Positions 23,070 to 34,940 of a stretch of 64,000 bases of DNA are shown in pieces. The stretch lies in contig CM060198.1 in the NCBI GenBank assembly GCA_030549335.1, forward strand, positions 50,962,995 through 51,026,994, given 5' to 3'. The translations under genes were made by a program, and so were the position numbers. Every line of letters begins with the position of its first letter. Position 1 is the first letter of the stretch. This stretch comes from Pontederia crassipes (taxonomy: Eukaryota; Streptophyta; Magnoliopsida; Commelinales; Pontederiaceae). Under the pieces are notes generated by a model that had not been told where the DNA came from, did not search any database, and was given only the letters and a program-made list of their open reading frames with translations.

Positions 23070-23075
23070 AATAAA
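23070..23075 (+). terminator. Candidate poly(A) signal, gene copy 3
   Basis: AATAAA, identical context to copy 1. Confidence 0.5.
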
Positions 23076-23159
23076 ATAATTATATCATTATTTCGAAAAA
23101 AACTTCTACGTTGCTATCATCATGATCTCTTCATCTTTCTAATACAAGTGTGAAATACA

Positions 23160-23978
23160 AGTCTAGAAAGAGGAGAAGTGCAAGGGCAACAGCCAAGCGC
23201 CGCCGGAAACTCGATAGAGGATGCGCTTAAATTATGCTAGAGTTTTTGTTTTCTTTTTTTTCTATATTTTTATTCCAGATTTGATGCTGTCATTCTCAAA
23301 TTTATTTCTTCATTAGGGTCATCCTAATTGAACCCTATTTATGTATTAAATTCTTCGTGACATTAGTTTAATTTGAATATTTAATAGCATTGCAATTTCA
23401 TGTTTAATGCTTTCTTTTGATTCCGTAATTTGTGATTTGATTGCTATATGAGAAGAAGTGAATATTTTCATAATAGTTTCTAGGATTGATCTTATTTATT
23501 GCATGCCACAAATTAAAGAAATCAAAAGAGGCCTAATTTTTGTAGTTATTAAGGTGACTTGAGAAAGTCCTTAATATTAATAAAGATTTAATGCATCTTA
23601 TGTTTAATTAGATAAGTTAAAAACCGAAAGGATTAATTCATTCTAATTGTTCTCAAGATACTAGTTAAAGCTTGAAACATTAGTTAATTAATTTTGGAAA
23701 TTCACTTTATTATTGATTCAATTAATTCTAAGTTGAGAAAAATTCATTACATTTAGTGATGATAATTAGGTGCTCTAATCATCAAATTATTATTTCTCCA
23801 GGTGATCATTTCCTTTATTTTTATTATTTTCTACACCTGAAATCATACATTTTCTTAATCTCTCAATTAACAAAGTTAAAATAAAATTTAAGTTATTAAC
23901 CGTCCTCATGGGAATGATAACTCTACTCATTCACTTTATTACTTGAGCGACTAGTGTACTTGCTAGCGTTTGCTATCA
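23160..23978 (+). mobile_element. 5'-truncated LTR remnant in U3
   Basis: The same 819-bp remnant with the same left junction (23159/23160) as in U1, so both descend from one deletion. Confidence 0.65.
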
Positions 23979-26900
23979 ATTCTACACGCACTCGGAATCT
24001 CCAATAAGCAACAAACTGTCGCCCTTTGATTAACAACCCCTACAAGTGAAATTTAAATCAAACTTTAAAATATTTTCTAATTAAACTCTTTACCACATCA
24101 TAAAGATTATTTTAAGCTATCACATCATTCTCACCACCACAGCCATAGCAACCGCTCTCAAAATCAAATTGCAACCTCCCCCCGCGCCAAAATGTCGAAC
24201 AATCTCCAATCACCTTCCTCATCCACAATAAAAATAAAAATTACTTTAAATCATTTCACATCACTGAAATCAAACCTAAAGTGCATTTCCATTCGCTTAC
24301 CAAGAATGATAGGAATCCGAAATCGACGAACCTAAAAGAAATTAACGATTAATTTTTATAAGGACTAAAATTTGATCCATTTCTCCTTCCTATGTGCACC
24401 TACCAAAACGTGGTGATGAGCTCGATCGGAGCTCCCCGTCGAACTCGTAAGAAAAGTCGTCGGACATATCACCGGAAAACCTTCAATCTGGACTACCTTT
24501 ACATATGATTGTGCCAAAAATCTTACAAAAGTTCAACCAATAATGAATGAATAGTCTCTTTAATCAATGGCCAACGCACCTTTGGAAGAATCGGCATGAA
24601 TTGGAGGTCGAACGGTGGCCAGCGGCGAAGTCCCTTTCTCGGTGTTGACCCTTCATTCTTCATTTCTAGTGCGCCGATCTTCGCCTAGCCCATGTCAAAA
24701 TGCTTGTGTCATCATCCTCTTTCCGTCGGTACCTCTCATTCGAAAAACGATGACCAAACGACAATAATGGGTCGCCGAAAGGGGAAGGCTGTTGTTGGTT
24801 GAGTGGTCGTCGCGTGCGTGCGGTGGAAGGAGGAGGAGAGGAGAGGACTCTTCTCGCTCCACCTTTTTAGTCCACCATGGCATATTCTTTTCTTTTTTTT
24901 CTTGCAAAAGACCATAATGTCGTAAACTTTTAAACTAATTCCCAACGCTGAAAAACCCGACCAAGGACCCAAATTGTCCAACGGGCCAAGACGGATTGGG
25001 CTGAACCGAATAGTTTGACCGGATAATATAAATTACTAAAAATAATAATGAGTTAAATAAATAAATTATTGAAAATATTGTTAACATATAATATCTTATT
25101 TAGAAAAATAAAAAATATAATATAATGAAGTAATAAAATAATTCATATCAAATAATATAATAAAATAAGCATAGATTAAATCATCAATCAAATATTTTCT
25201 AAATAAGAAAATATTTTTAGGTAATTATAAATCAATAAAAATCATCGACGAAATTATATATATATATATATATATATGATTATAGAAGAAGTTGACATAA
25301 TTTTAGGCATATATACATAATATACAATATGTCTAAAAAGTTTTAATAATTTTTTTATGTTTTAATTTTTTTACATTTTATGACTCGACCCGATCGGGTC
25401 GTCGAAATCCGCCGAGTCGGGATTGGGTTTGACACCATATGGGTGGATTTTGGACGACTCGGTTTTACAACACTATTAATTCCACCTTTTTCTTTCTTTT
25501 AAAAAGGTCATTACATCAGCGACTTGTTTACCATCGCAAGTAATGAAGAAGATGAAGCTCTTGAAAAATATTTTTTTGGTCGACCTGAATCTATGTAAGC
25601 TCTTCGGTGTTCGAGAATAACAACGTCCGATTAAATATTTGGAGTCGAAAAGATAGAGCCGTAATATTATTACGGTGATGACTTCAATACTTGAACTCGA
25701 AACTATTAACACCCGTCGTGGAATCAATTGAGCCAACCAACGTTTGGTTCTAGAAGAATCAAAATAAGTGGTGATGGGTACTGAAGAATACTGCAGTACC
25801 CATGCACGGCAGTAGACTAGATGGCTCGAACCAATTTGGTGTACATATCATGTTTGGCAAATGCTTGCATGCACGCAGCCCAGTATCATCAAATGAAGTA
25901 CACACGTGTATATCAACACATCAAAGGCTGGATCATCCGATATATCCAAAAGGAAAGAGAATGCACGTTGCATGGTTTAATTAATTAGAAGCACGTGCTC
26001 ATGCATTCATGCATCGTATCTAGTTGATTGGGTGCACATATGGCATATCGTTAATTAAATCGCAAATGTAACATATGTCTTTTGTGGATTTATTTCCACA
26101 GTTTACTCCATCATTCATGCATTCTTGATGCTCTATTAATTTGTTCGCCGTCAGGTGTGTTCGACCGAAGACAAAGCTACTTCTTTCACAAAAAGAAAAT
26201 AAACAATACACTCAATAACTTTGACTTTTGAAAGTTTAGGAGGCGGCTCCACCATGACAGGTTTCTGATCCTGGCTAACTGCCGAGTCAAACACGCAAGG
26301 TGCCTCCTTTTGCATGGATCGAACTGTGTAAAACCGTTGATCGAATAATAGTTAAACCGTTGGGGGCTAATTTTCCAATATTCAAATTCGAATATGTTAG
26401 AATTTATCTCCGCATTCTGAACCCCCGGTCATTAGCTAATTAATTTAGTTCGAGGGATCAGAAAGGTGGGAGCATAAAATTTACACGACAATAATGTGAC
26501 AAAATTGAGAAACACTTTATTAACGTCCGCACAATCTTCTGAGTTTGAAATAATACAATGTACAAGCTAACTCGCAAAGATAAGAACAATCTTTCACCAA
26601 ATTTCTGACATACGAAGAATTTTGTGATGAGCTAGAGCTATTACTCATATTTTGACTAATTCCATTCTATGAACAGCACTGTCACGCGCGGAAGGAATAG
26701 AATTCACGTCTATAAATTTGTTTTTCTTCGGGGTGGTAGCAGCATTCTAGACTATATGTAAATGTGAGATGATAGAAGAAAAAACGTCAAACCCAGTTAC
26801 CATTTTTGGAAGTGCAGTGTGTTTTCGATGGGCGCCCTAAAACAATTTTTACGTCCAGACATGAGCAGTACGATCAGATATCTGCGACATATGGAATAAT

Positions 26901-27192
26901 CCTAGATTACATACTGCGTGTGGAGTGTGGGCCCTTACGTTATTAGCAAGTTAGATAGATAGAGATAAGAGATGGGAGATCAGAGAGAGAGAGAGACGTA
27001 CGGCCGCCACTTTAACGAGAGGACGCACATGTCTAGATTCACCGCGACATGCTAGCTAGATGCAAATGCACGCATGCATGCAACCTTACAGATGAACGGC
27101 ATGGCATGCCTAACTGGATGTTCCTGTAAACTTCTCTTCCTCTCTTTCTCCCTCATCTCCAGGCAGCAAGCAACCTCCTCATCGTATTCGTT

Positions 27193-27201
27193 TATATATA
27201 G
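27193..27201 (+). promoter_or_regulatory. TATA box, gene copy 4
   Basis: Identical core. The upstream GA tract at 26982-26996 is 15 bp rather than 17 bp. Confidence 0.7.
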
Positions 27202-27313
27202 CTGCGGTTCCCTTGCACCCTAACAATCAGTATCACAGCTAGCTATTGCAATTACCAAAAGCTCACATTCTACTCCTAGTTTTAGCATTCGATCAAGTCA
27301 TCATCGCCTAGAA

Positions 27314-29523
27314 ATGGCCCTCAAGGTGGTCTTTCTAGTACTCCCTATTCTCACGCTCTTCATGAACGGCGCCTGCGGCTCCAGGCGCAACAGGGACATG
27401 GAAGGCTCTTCTGCAAACATAGATTGGCATCGCACCGCTGCTGCATATCCCAGCTACTTTGATCTTGATGGAGAACATGGACACACCAACAGGTTCCTGG
27501 CCCAGGTATATGGCTCTTCACACAGAGTGGTGGTTAATGTTGATGACTACGGTGCTAAAGGAGATGGAAGTAGTGATGATTCACAGGTATGGATGGAGTG
27601 ATTACTAAATTGGAAATGTTATGAATTATGGTCCTTCAAGGCATTAAACTCTCGCACACATATAACGGACAAGTTGAACCATTTTCTTATACCTCAATGC
27701 TTCCTGCAAATATTAGGCATTTGCAAAGGCGTGGAAGAATGCTTGCGCTTCATCTACTTCGGCTACTCTTCTTGTCCCGCAGAACAAGAACTATCTCCTT
27801 AAACCAGTGGCATTTTCTGGACCATGCAAGTCTGACATTTTAGTTATGGTAAGACAATATATCTTTCACATATTCTATACAGGCCCGCAGCGTTCCTATT
27901 TCAGCCACAGCAGTTAATATATGTGTGTGACGTGAGCATGTCTATGCATGGATATTAAACAGATCAAAGGCACTCTTGAAGCATCCTCCAACCGCGGAGA
28001 TTGGAACAGCGTTAATTCCAGATATTGGATTCGCTTTGACAGCATCGATCACCTCACCGTTCAAGGGGGTGGAAACTTCAATGGAAATGGAAAGATATGG
28101 TGGCAAAATTCTTGCAAGACTGATGCATCGCTAGTAAGCATTTATATATCTATTCAACCTGATGCGCTTCTTGACGTATTGTGGCATTGAACTCGACTGA
28201 TGATATCTTATCTTCTGATTTCAGCCCTGCAAGGATGCTCCAACGGTATGTCAATCCGTAATGTCTCTATTTTCTTTCTTCTGGAACATTAATTCTTAAA
28301 GCTTCCTAGAAAATAAAGTAATGCGTTTCTTCTTTGTTCCGAGAAGGCCTTGCACTTCAATAAATGCACTAACTTGGTGGTGGAGAACCTGACAATACAA
28401 AATAGCCAGCAAATTCATGTTTCATTCGACGGCTGCAACAATGTGGTGGCTTCGGCCCTCTCCATCAGCGCACCTGAAACGAGCCCGAACACTGACGGAA
28501 TTCACGTTACAAATACGCAGAACATACAGATAAACAATTGTGTCATCAAAACTGGTAACAATAGCTTTGCCCTAAGTAATTGAACAAGATCACATGTCAC
28601 TAAATATGGGCTTCACACTCATTAATTTATATCTGTCGTAAAAACAAAATGTTAAGGCGATGACTGCATATCGATTGTTAGCGGATCAAGAAATGTGAAG
28701 GCAACAAATACTGTTTGTGGGCCAGGACATGGGATCAGGTAAATCGTGCTCCTTATGTTGTTTCGTGCACTTACTCTCCTTGTTATCGAATTAACAATGG
28801 CCATGACTTAAACAGTATTGGGAGCCTGGGAGCCCACAACTCCGCAGACTACGTCTCCGATGTGGTTGTGGACACAGCACAACTTATTGGCACCACGAAT
28901 GGAGTCCGAATTAAGACCTGGCAGGTGAAAATTTTTGAACCCTGTATCAGTTTTGCCATTCCTTTTATATCTACGCGTGATTTTGATCGCAAGAATACTG
29001 ATACTACTTGTAATTTGCCAATTTCATGTAGAGTCCAGTGCAGTCTCCTCATTAATTTGATGTTTCCTATTTCCTTGTTTTTTTTTTCCTTGAGTAGGGA
29101 GGCAGTGGATATGCAAAGAACATTACATTCAGCAATATTTCCATGCGTAATGTTCAGAATCCTATAATAATCGATCAAAATTATTGTGACTCGAAAACAC
29201 CGTGCCAACAACAGGTAAAGTACCCATTGCACTCCCTTGCAATGTTCGTGCAAAGATGGAAATAATTTTATTAATCACTTCATGCACTTATATTGTTGTA
29301 GAAATCAGCCGTCGCAGTGAAAGATATATCATACGAGAAAATCACAGGAACAAGCGCGTCAGTATTGGCACTCAAACTCGACTGCAGCACCAATGTGCCG
29401 TGTCAGGGGATCGTATTGAATAAAATCAATCTCGTTCAAGCAAATGGAGGTGCAACAAAAAGTTTATGCAAAAATGCATACTGGGAAAAGGTTGGGACCG
29501 TTGTCCCCCCTCTTTCTGGTTGA
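27314..29523 (+). CDS. Polygalacturonase, copy 4 (GH28, 9 exons, in L unit U4)
   Basis: Exons: 27314-27586, 27717-27848, 27963-28133, 28225-28245, 28347-28554, 28657-28738, 28816-28924, 29098-29214, 29302-29523. The predicted protein matches copy 2 at all variable sites (D148, L393, A394, K412, L442). The splice sites, four GH28 motifs and stop are intact. The GA tract in its promoter (26982-26996) is 2 bp shorter than in the other copies, the only clear promoter length change seen near the TATA box. Confidence 0.93.
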
Positions 29524-29690
29524 AGGCATGCGTGAAGGACTGACTATGAAATGCTAAACAATTATTGAGATATGTCTATACTTGATGTAATTACGCATGT
29601 CATACAAGTATTCCAATTGCCATCTTGTAAAAAATTAGTGTGCATAAATTTGTAACAAAATTATATTTGTACATGTATGTTGAATTTATA

Positions 29691-29696
29691 AATAAA
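29691..29696 (+). terminator. Candidate poly(A) signal, gene copy 4
   Basis: AATAAA, identical context to copy 2. Confidence 0.5.
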
Positions 29697-29781
29697 ATAA
29701 TTATATGATTATTTCGAAAAAAAACTTCTACGTTGCTATCATCATGATCTCTTCATCTTTCTAATACAAGTGTGAAATACA

Positions 29782-32700
29782 CATAACCCAATAAAAATAT
29801 TATTAAACATAGAAAGGTGCTAAGTGTGGAAGAAACAAATGGTGGTACTATTTTCTTCACACAGATGGAGAGTAATCTTCAAGAATCGCCCTTGCTATAT
29901 ACGATATCATTTCCATTAAATTAGCTTAATAAGTAGGCTGCTAACGGCATTGCACTCTAAAATACTACTTAAGAATATGTTATACGCACCAATTCCTTTA
30001 ATTACATCCACTATAAGGGCAACGTGGTATGGATATCCAGAAAATGTTAAGTACATATAATTCAATAAAAAAATGAAATTTATTAGATATCTTGGACATG
30101 TCTTACAGCATATCAAGTGTCCTAATGATAAAAACATTCTTTTTTTTAATGTATTCTTAGAAAAATATCAGCCTGAGTCGATTCATTATCCGACTCTCTT
30201 TTCTGAAATTAAAATAAATATACAAAAAATAAGAGAAAAACATTAGTGGATGTGGATACATAATCACCGGTGTGTAGACAACTCCTTGATCGGATCATCA
30301 ACTTGTCTTCACCTTTTCGCACTTGAATTTATATTCTTGAGTGGACAATTTCGATTATAACTCGTTACATATACATTCACTTATCCGCTTGGACCTTTTT
30401 CCTATGTCCTTATTTATTTGCCATAAAGAATTGAATGCTTTTCACAGTTGTTTTGTGTGCTTTGCATCCCACCAATACTTAATTCTCACTTTTTTCAACT
30501 AAAGAATTAAGTTTTCTAAATTTAAAATTATATACAAATTTAAAATCTTAAATCACACCTTCTTCATGGCATGACGAATCTTTCCATATAAGCCTTGAAA
30601 TACCTTAGTACGAATGACTACAACCAGCTTCAACTTAAAAAAGAAATAAATGACTATCTTATATTATTGGTATGCTTTATACTAACGTCTCGATGAAAAA
30701 GCATCAATAACAACTTCGAGAAATTGTGCCTCAACGTTAAGAATATCCTATGATGGAGTACTCTCTATGGAAGGAGCATCCAATACAGATGGTTCATCCA
30801 CACTATGAATTTCATGACATCTAAAATTATGTGGTCTTTCACTTTCTGTTCTATGAGGGGCCTTTTCTTTCCCCTCACATTTTTTCTCTTACGAAAATGA
30901 AACATCTGTGTATATGAAGTACTTCTATAACAAAACTACTTAAATAAAAATAATATTTGCATCACAATGTAATATTTTTTAATAATAATATAAACTCACC
31001 TATGTCTTTTGTTGCATCTTCTAAACCGAATGATATAAACATAACTTAGAGCTAGTTCCTAATATTATGAGGCTCTCACGAAAACGAAACATTAATACTA
31101 AAACTTTCAATCAAAATTCTATACCTACAAATGCTATTATGAATGAAAAGGCACTCACAAGAACTCAAGAGACCGAATATGAATAATATCCTTGTCTCCA
31201 TGAAAATAATTGTAAATGATATATATATATATATATACACTTGTCCAATATGTCTATGAAAATTAGAGCAGTTATTTTTCTGCCTCCTTGGAAGGTAGCT
31301 GAAGGCCAGACGATTCAAAGACATCGTGTGGACTCTGATCAGTATAACCTCCATTAATATTCCCCTAAATGCACCAAAACATCAGGTGAATATTATGATC
31401 ATATATAAATTTAACATTTTAACATAGAGTGATAATTCCAAATTTTGTCACACCCAGGTCACAAAGGTTGACTTGAGGCATTCAACAAATAAAAAAAATT
31501 CTTCTACTTCTAGATGTGGTGTCTATTCTTTGCACTTTTGAAAAATTATAATATCACCATGCCCATTGCAACGACAATGTACATCATATTCTGATATCTA
31601 TAATCTACATTTTTTCTATGATGGTCAGATAGAAGCCTTCATTAGCTATGTTTGGTGGTGGTTCTTCCTCTCCAAATTTAGCCCAATATCAATAATGGAT
31701 TTTTATACAAATGAACTTTGATGGGGCTTGTAATCTGAAATTTTGTACTTTCACATTTAAGACCTTGGCATCTAATAGTTTCTTCACATGAGTATTGTGT
31801 TGATTGAATTTAACAATTTGTATATGAATTCCTGTGTAAGTCCTATGCGATTGGAATTAGTTTGTCAATGTTCTGAGGAAAGGTAAATTTTTGCAATAAT
31901 ATATATTCTTTAATTACATCTTATAGCTGAAAAGCTATAAATATAATCAGATAATATACAATATAATTATTGGTATTAACAAAAGAATAGAGAACATTTA
32001 TAATATAAATCCCAAACATGCGAAATGAGCCTCTAACAAAATTTATAGGTCACAAAAAATTAAGTTTAAATTAAACATTAATAATATAAAATATCATCAA
32101 TTCAAATAATTCCACATTTATAAATTGCATAAATTAATAAAAAATTAACTATAAAATTTTTATCAATTAATTAACTATAATAAATTAATAGTAATTTATT
32201 AAATAAATTTGAACGATGGCAACTCACGAGAGGGTCGTTAAATGGCCCAATCTGACTATTTATGGGCCAAATCTCGCAGTTCGTGGCTGGATACGACCAA
32301 TAAAGGGGGCATATGCGCACCCTCGCGAGAGCCCCATCACCGTTGTTGTAAAAAAGGGTGCGCCGCCATCACTAGAGTGGAGAGAAATGGGGGAAAAGAG
32401 TTATTGTCGAACCTCATTGCCGGAGGAGAAGAATTCATCGCCAGGGTTCAATTCATTAGGTTGCACGATGTCATTGGTAGAGTTCAGGGTCATGGGTGCC
32501 GCAGGTGATTGGAGATAGGGGTAACCGAAGTTGATCGCGTGAGCAACGCTATCGTTGGATCCGAAAACCATCAGTTTTTAGTTTTCTATATGACAACTTT
32601 GTGTTTTTAGTCCAAGATCTTATTCTTAGTTAGGTCTTTACACATCCAATAAAAAATTATAAAATTACATATTTTAGTCCATAAACTTACACACTTTAGA

Positions 32701-34122
32701 TCCTAGTGTGTGCATGTGCACGATCGCGTGTGCCTTATATTATAAAAGAATAAAGGATGATACTTGAAGCAATATTAAAGCTTTCTTTAAGGGAGAAAAA
32801 TATTAAAGCGTACGTAAGAAAAGATGGAATTGTTGTTAAGAAAAAGGGCTGCTGGTCATATGACTCAAATGCATGTTTTGGCTCCCGATCACGCGAAGGC
32901 AAGGCTGAATTAAATGGATAGTAGAGCAATGAAGGAAGAGTGGCTCCCAGGAGAAGGTTGTCCAACAGATCCAACCAAGGCAGGGCAATGTTCGAGCGTG
33001 GGCTCTAGGGACAACAGAGCATTTATTGTGATGACTAGAAGATTTTAAAAATTCATAGCATAAACATCACAAGTCATATTGTGGCACACATATGAGACAT
33101 ATTAATATGTATGAACAAGTATGAGAAAACTAATACGAATTATGTTCCACATCGAGTGGAACCATGTATAGTAATTCACATCATTTGAGATAAGTTTTCT
33201 CATCTCGGATTTATCGAGTGCCAAACTACCGCCTCATCCGAATACAATCAATTATGTGTAAACCCAACCCATCTTATCCATTACATCGATTTAGATCTTA
33301 ATCATTATTGTAATTCTTATTGCCATGATATTGTCAAAACAATCATCTTATCTTTTCTTAACATCAAAAGTAGATTATTATACATCATCGTGATAACTTG
33401 ATTAAAACTAATAGTTCTTTCATATAAAAATAGTTGATATAAATTAATTTAAGCTATCTTAACAACTACTCTATTAATTGAGTCATTAACATTATAAAAA
33501 TGAGATCCGTAATTCACTATTAATAACAACTTAGTGTACTTATACAAGTCATATATGGGTTAGCTAAAATATTTATCGAGGAAAATGAAAGTCTTGTCGA
33601 CTAGCTGCAGCCCAATGGAATTGATGCACGAAAAATCATGCATTAGTTTAGGTCATTCGATTAGTATTTTAGAATGTTTTTATGTTTAGAAAAGTGGAGT
33701 TTTGATTTGTTTTCATATAATTTTCTTTAGATTTGATTTCTACCTAAGTCTGGAAATTATTCATGGCGGAATATGAAGAAACGTCGAAATCAAGTAAGAA
33801 AAGGCCTAAAACAACTCAGAAGACTTTCACGGCCATGACAGTTCTTTTTATGGCCGTGACAGGAAGATATTGCACACTGTTACGACCGTCATAAGGACAT
33901 TTTCTACATAAATTTGGCTAAGTATTTTTCAGCCTTGATAGCTTTTTATCACGGACGGGTGACAAAGCCTTTCACAGCTGTAACGGCGGTCGGTTAAGTC
34001 ATTTTAAAGTCATTTTTATGCATTTTTGGATGGAATTTTGGTTTCTTTCTTTTGAAGACGAGAAAACCTATAAAAGGAGGCGGAAGAGGGTATTAGAAAG
34101 CATCTCTGGAGCATAGTTTTAA
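29782..34122. repeat. L-specific segment of U4
   Basis: Same content and the same ends as the segment in U2. Small differences include CCTTTTC for CATTTTC near 30860 and GCCCAA for GCCAAA near 32246. No gene seen. Confidence 0.85.
31640..31870 (-). pseudogene. Decayed CACTA Tnp2 domain, U4
   Basis: Array copy of the fragment at 14060-14290, with the same frame breaks. Confidence 0.55.
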
Positions 34123-34940
34123 AGTCTAGAAAGAGGAGAAGTGCAAGGGCAACAGCCAAGCGCCGCCGGAAACTCGATAGAGGATGCGCTTAAATTATGC
34201 TAGAGTTTTTGTTTTCTTTTTTCCTATATTTTTATTCCAGATTTGATGCTGTCATTCTCAAATTTATTTCCTCATTAGGGTCATCCTAATTGAACCCTAT
34301 TTATGTATTAAATTCTTCGTGACATTAGTTTAATTTGAATATTTAATAGCATTGCAATTTCATGTTTAATGCTTTCTTTTGATTCCGTAATTTGTGATTT
34401 GATTGCTATATGAGAAGAAGTGAATATTTTCATAATAGTTTCTAGGATTGATCTTATTTATTGCATGCCACAAATTAAAGAAATCAAAAGAGGCCTAATT
34501 TTTGTAGTTATTAAGGTGACTTGAGAAAGTCCTTAATATTAATAAAGATTTAATGCATCTTATGTTTAATTAGATAAGTTAAAAACCGAAAGGATTAATT
34601 CATTCTAATTGTTCTCAAGATACTAGTTAAAGCTTGAAACATTAGTTAATTAATTTTGGAAATTCACTTTATTATTGATTCAATTAATTCTAAGTTGAGA
34701 AAAATTCATTACATTTAGTGATGATAATTAGGTGCTCGAATCATCAAATTATTATTTCTTCAGGTGATCATTTCCTTTATTTTTATTATTTTCTACACCT
34801 GAAATCATACATTTTCTTAATCTCTCAATTAACAAAGTTAAAATAAAATTTAAGTTATTAACCGTCCTCATGGGAATGATAACTCTACTCATTCACTTTA
34901 TTACTTGAGCGACTAGTGTACTTGCTAGCGTTTGCTATCA
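33622..34940 (+). mobile_element. Solo-LTR-like sequence in U4
   Basis: Copy of the U2 LTR with its TATA box at 34069. It shares the U2-specific bases near 34737 and 34760. It lies about 4.2 kb upstream of gene copy 5, in the same orientation. Confidence 0.6.

Larger units (their letters stand above)
17590..24206 (+). repeat. Tandem unit U3, short class (S)
   Basis: Near-identical to U1, including the S junction (23159/23160) and the Y148 gene type. It differs at a few points, such as the shorter AT tract at 18640-18655 and C for T at 18006. The stretch 17590-20572 is the promoter-side intergenic DNA and 23160-24206 is the truncated LTR plus unassigned DNA. Confidence 0.9.
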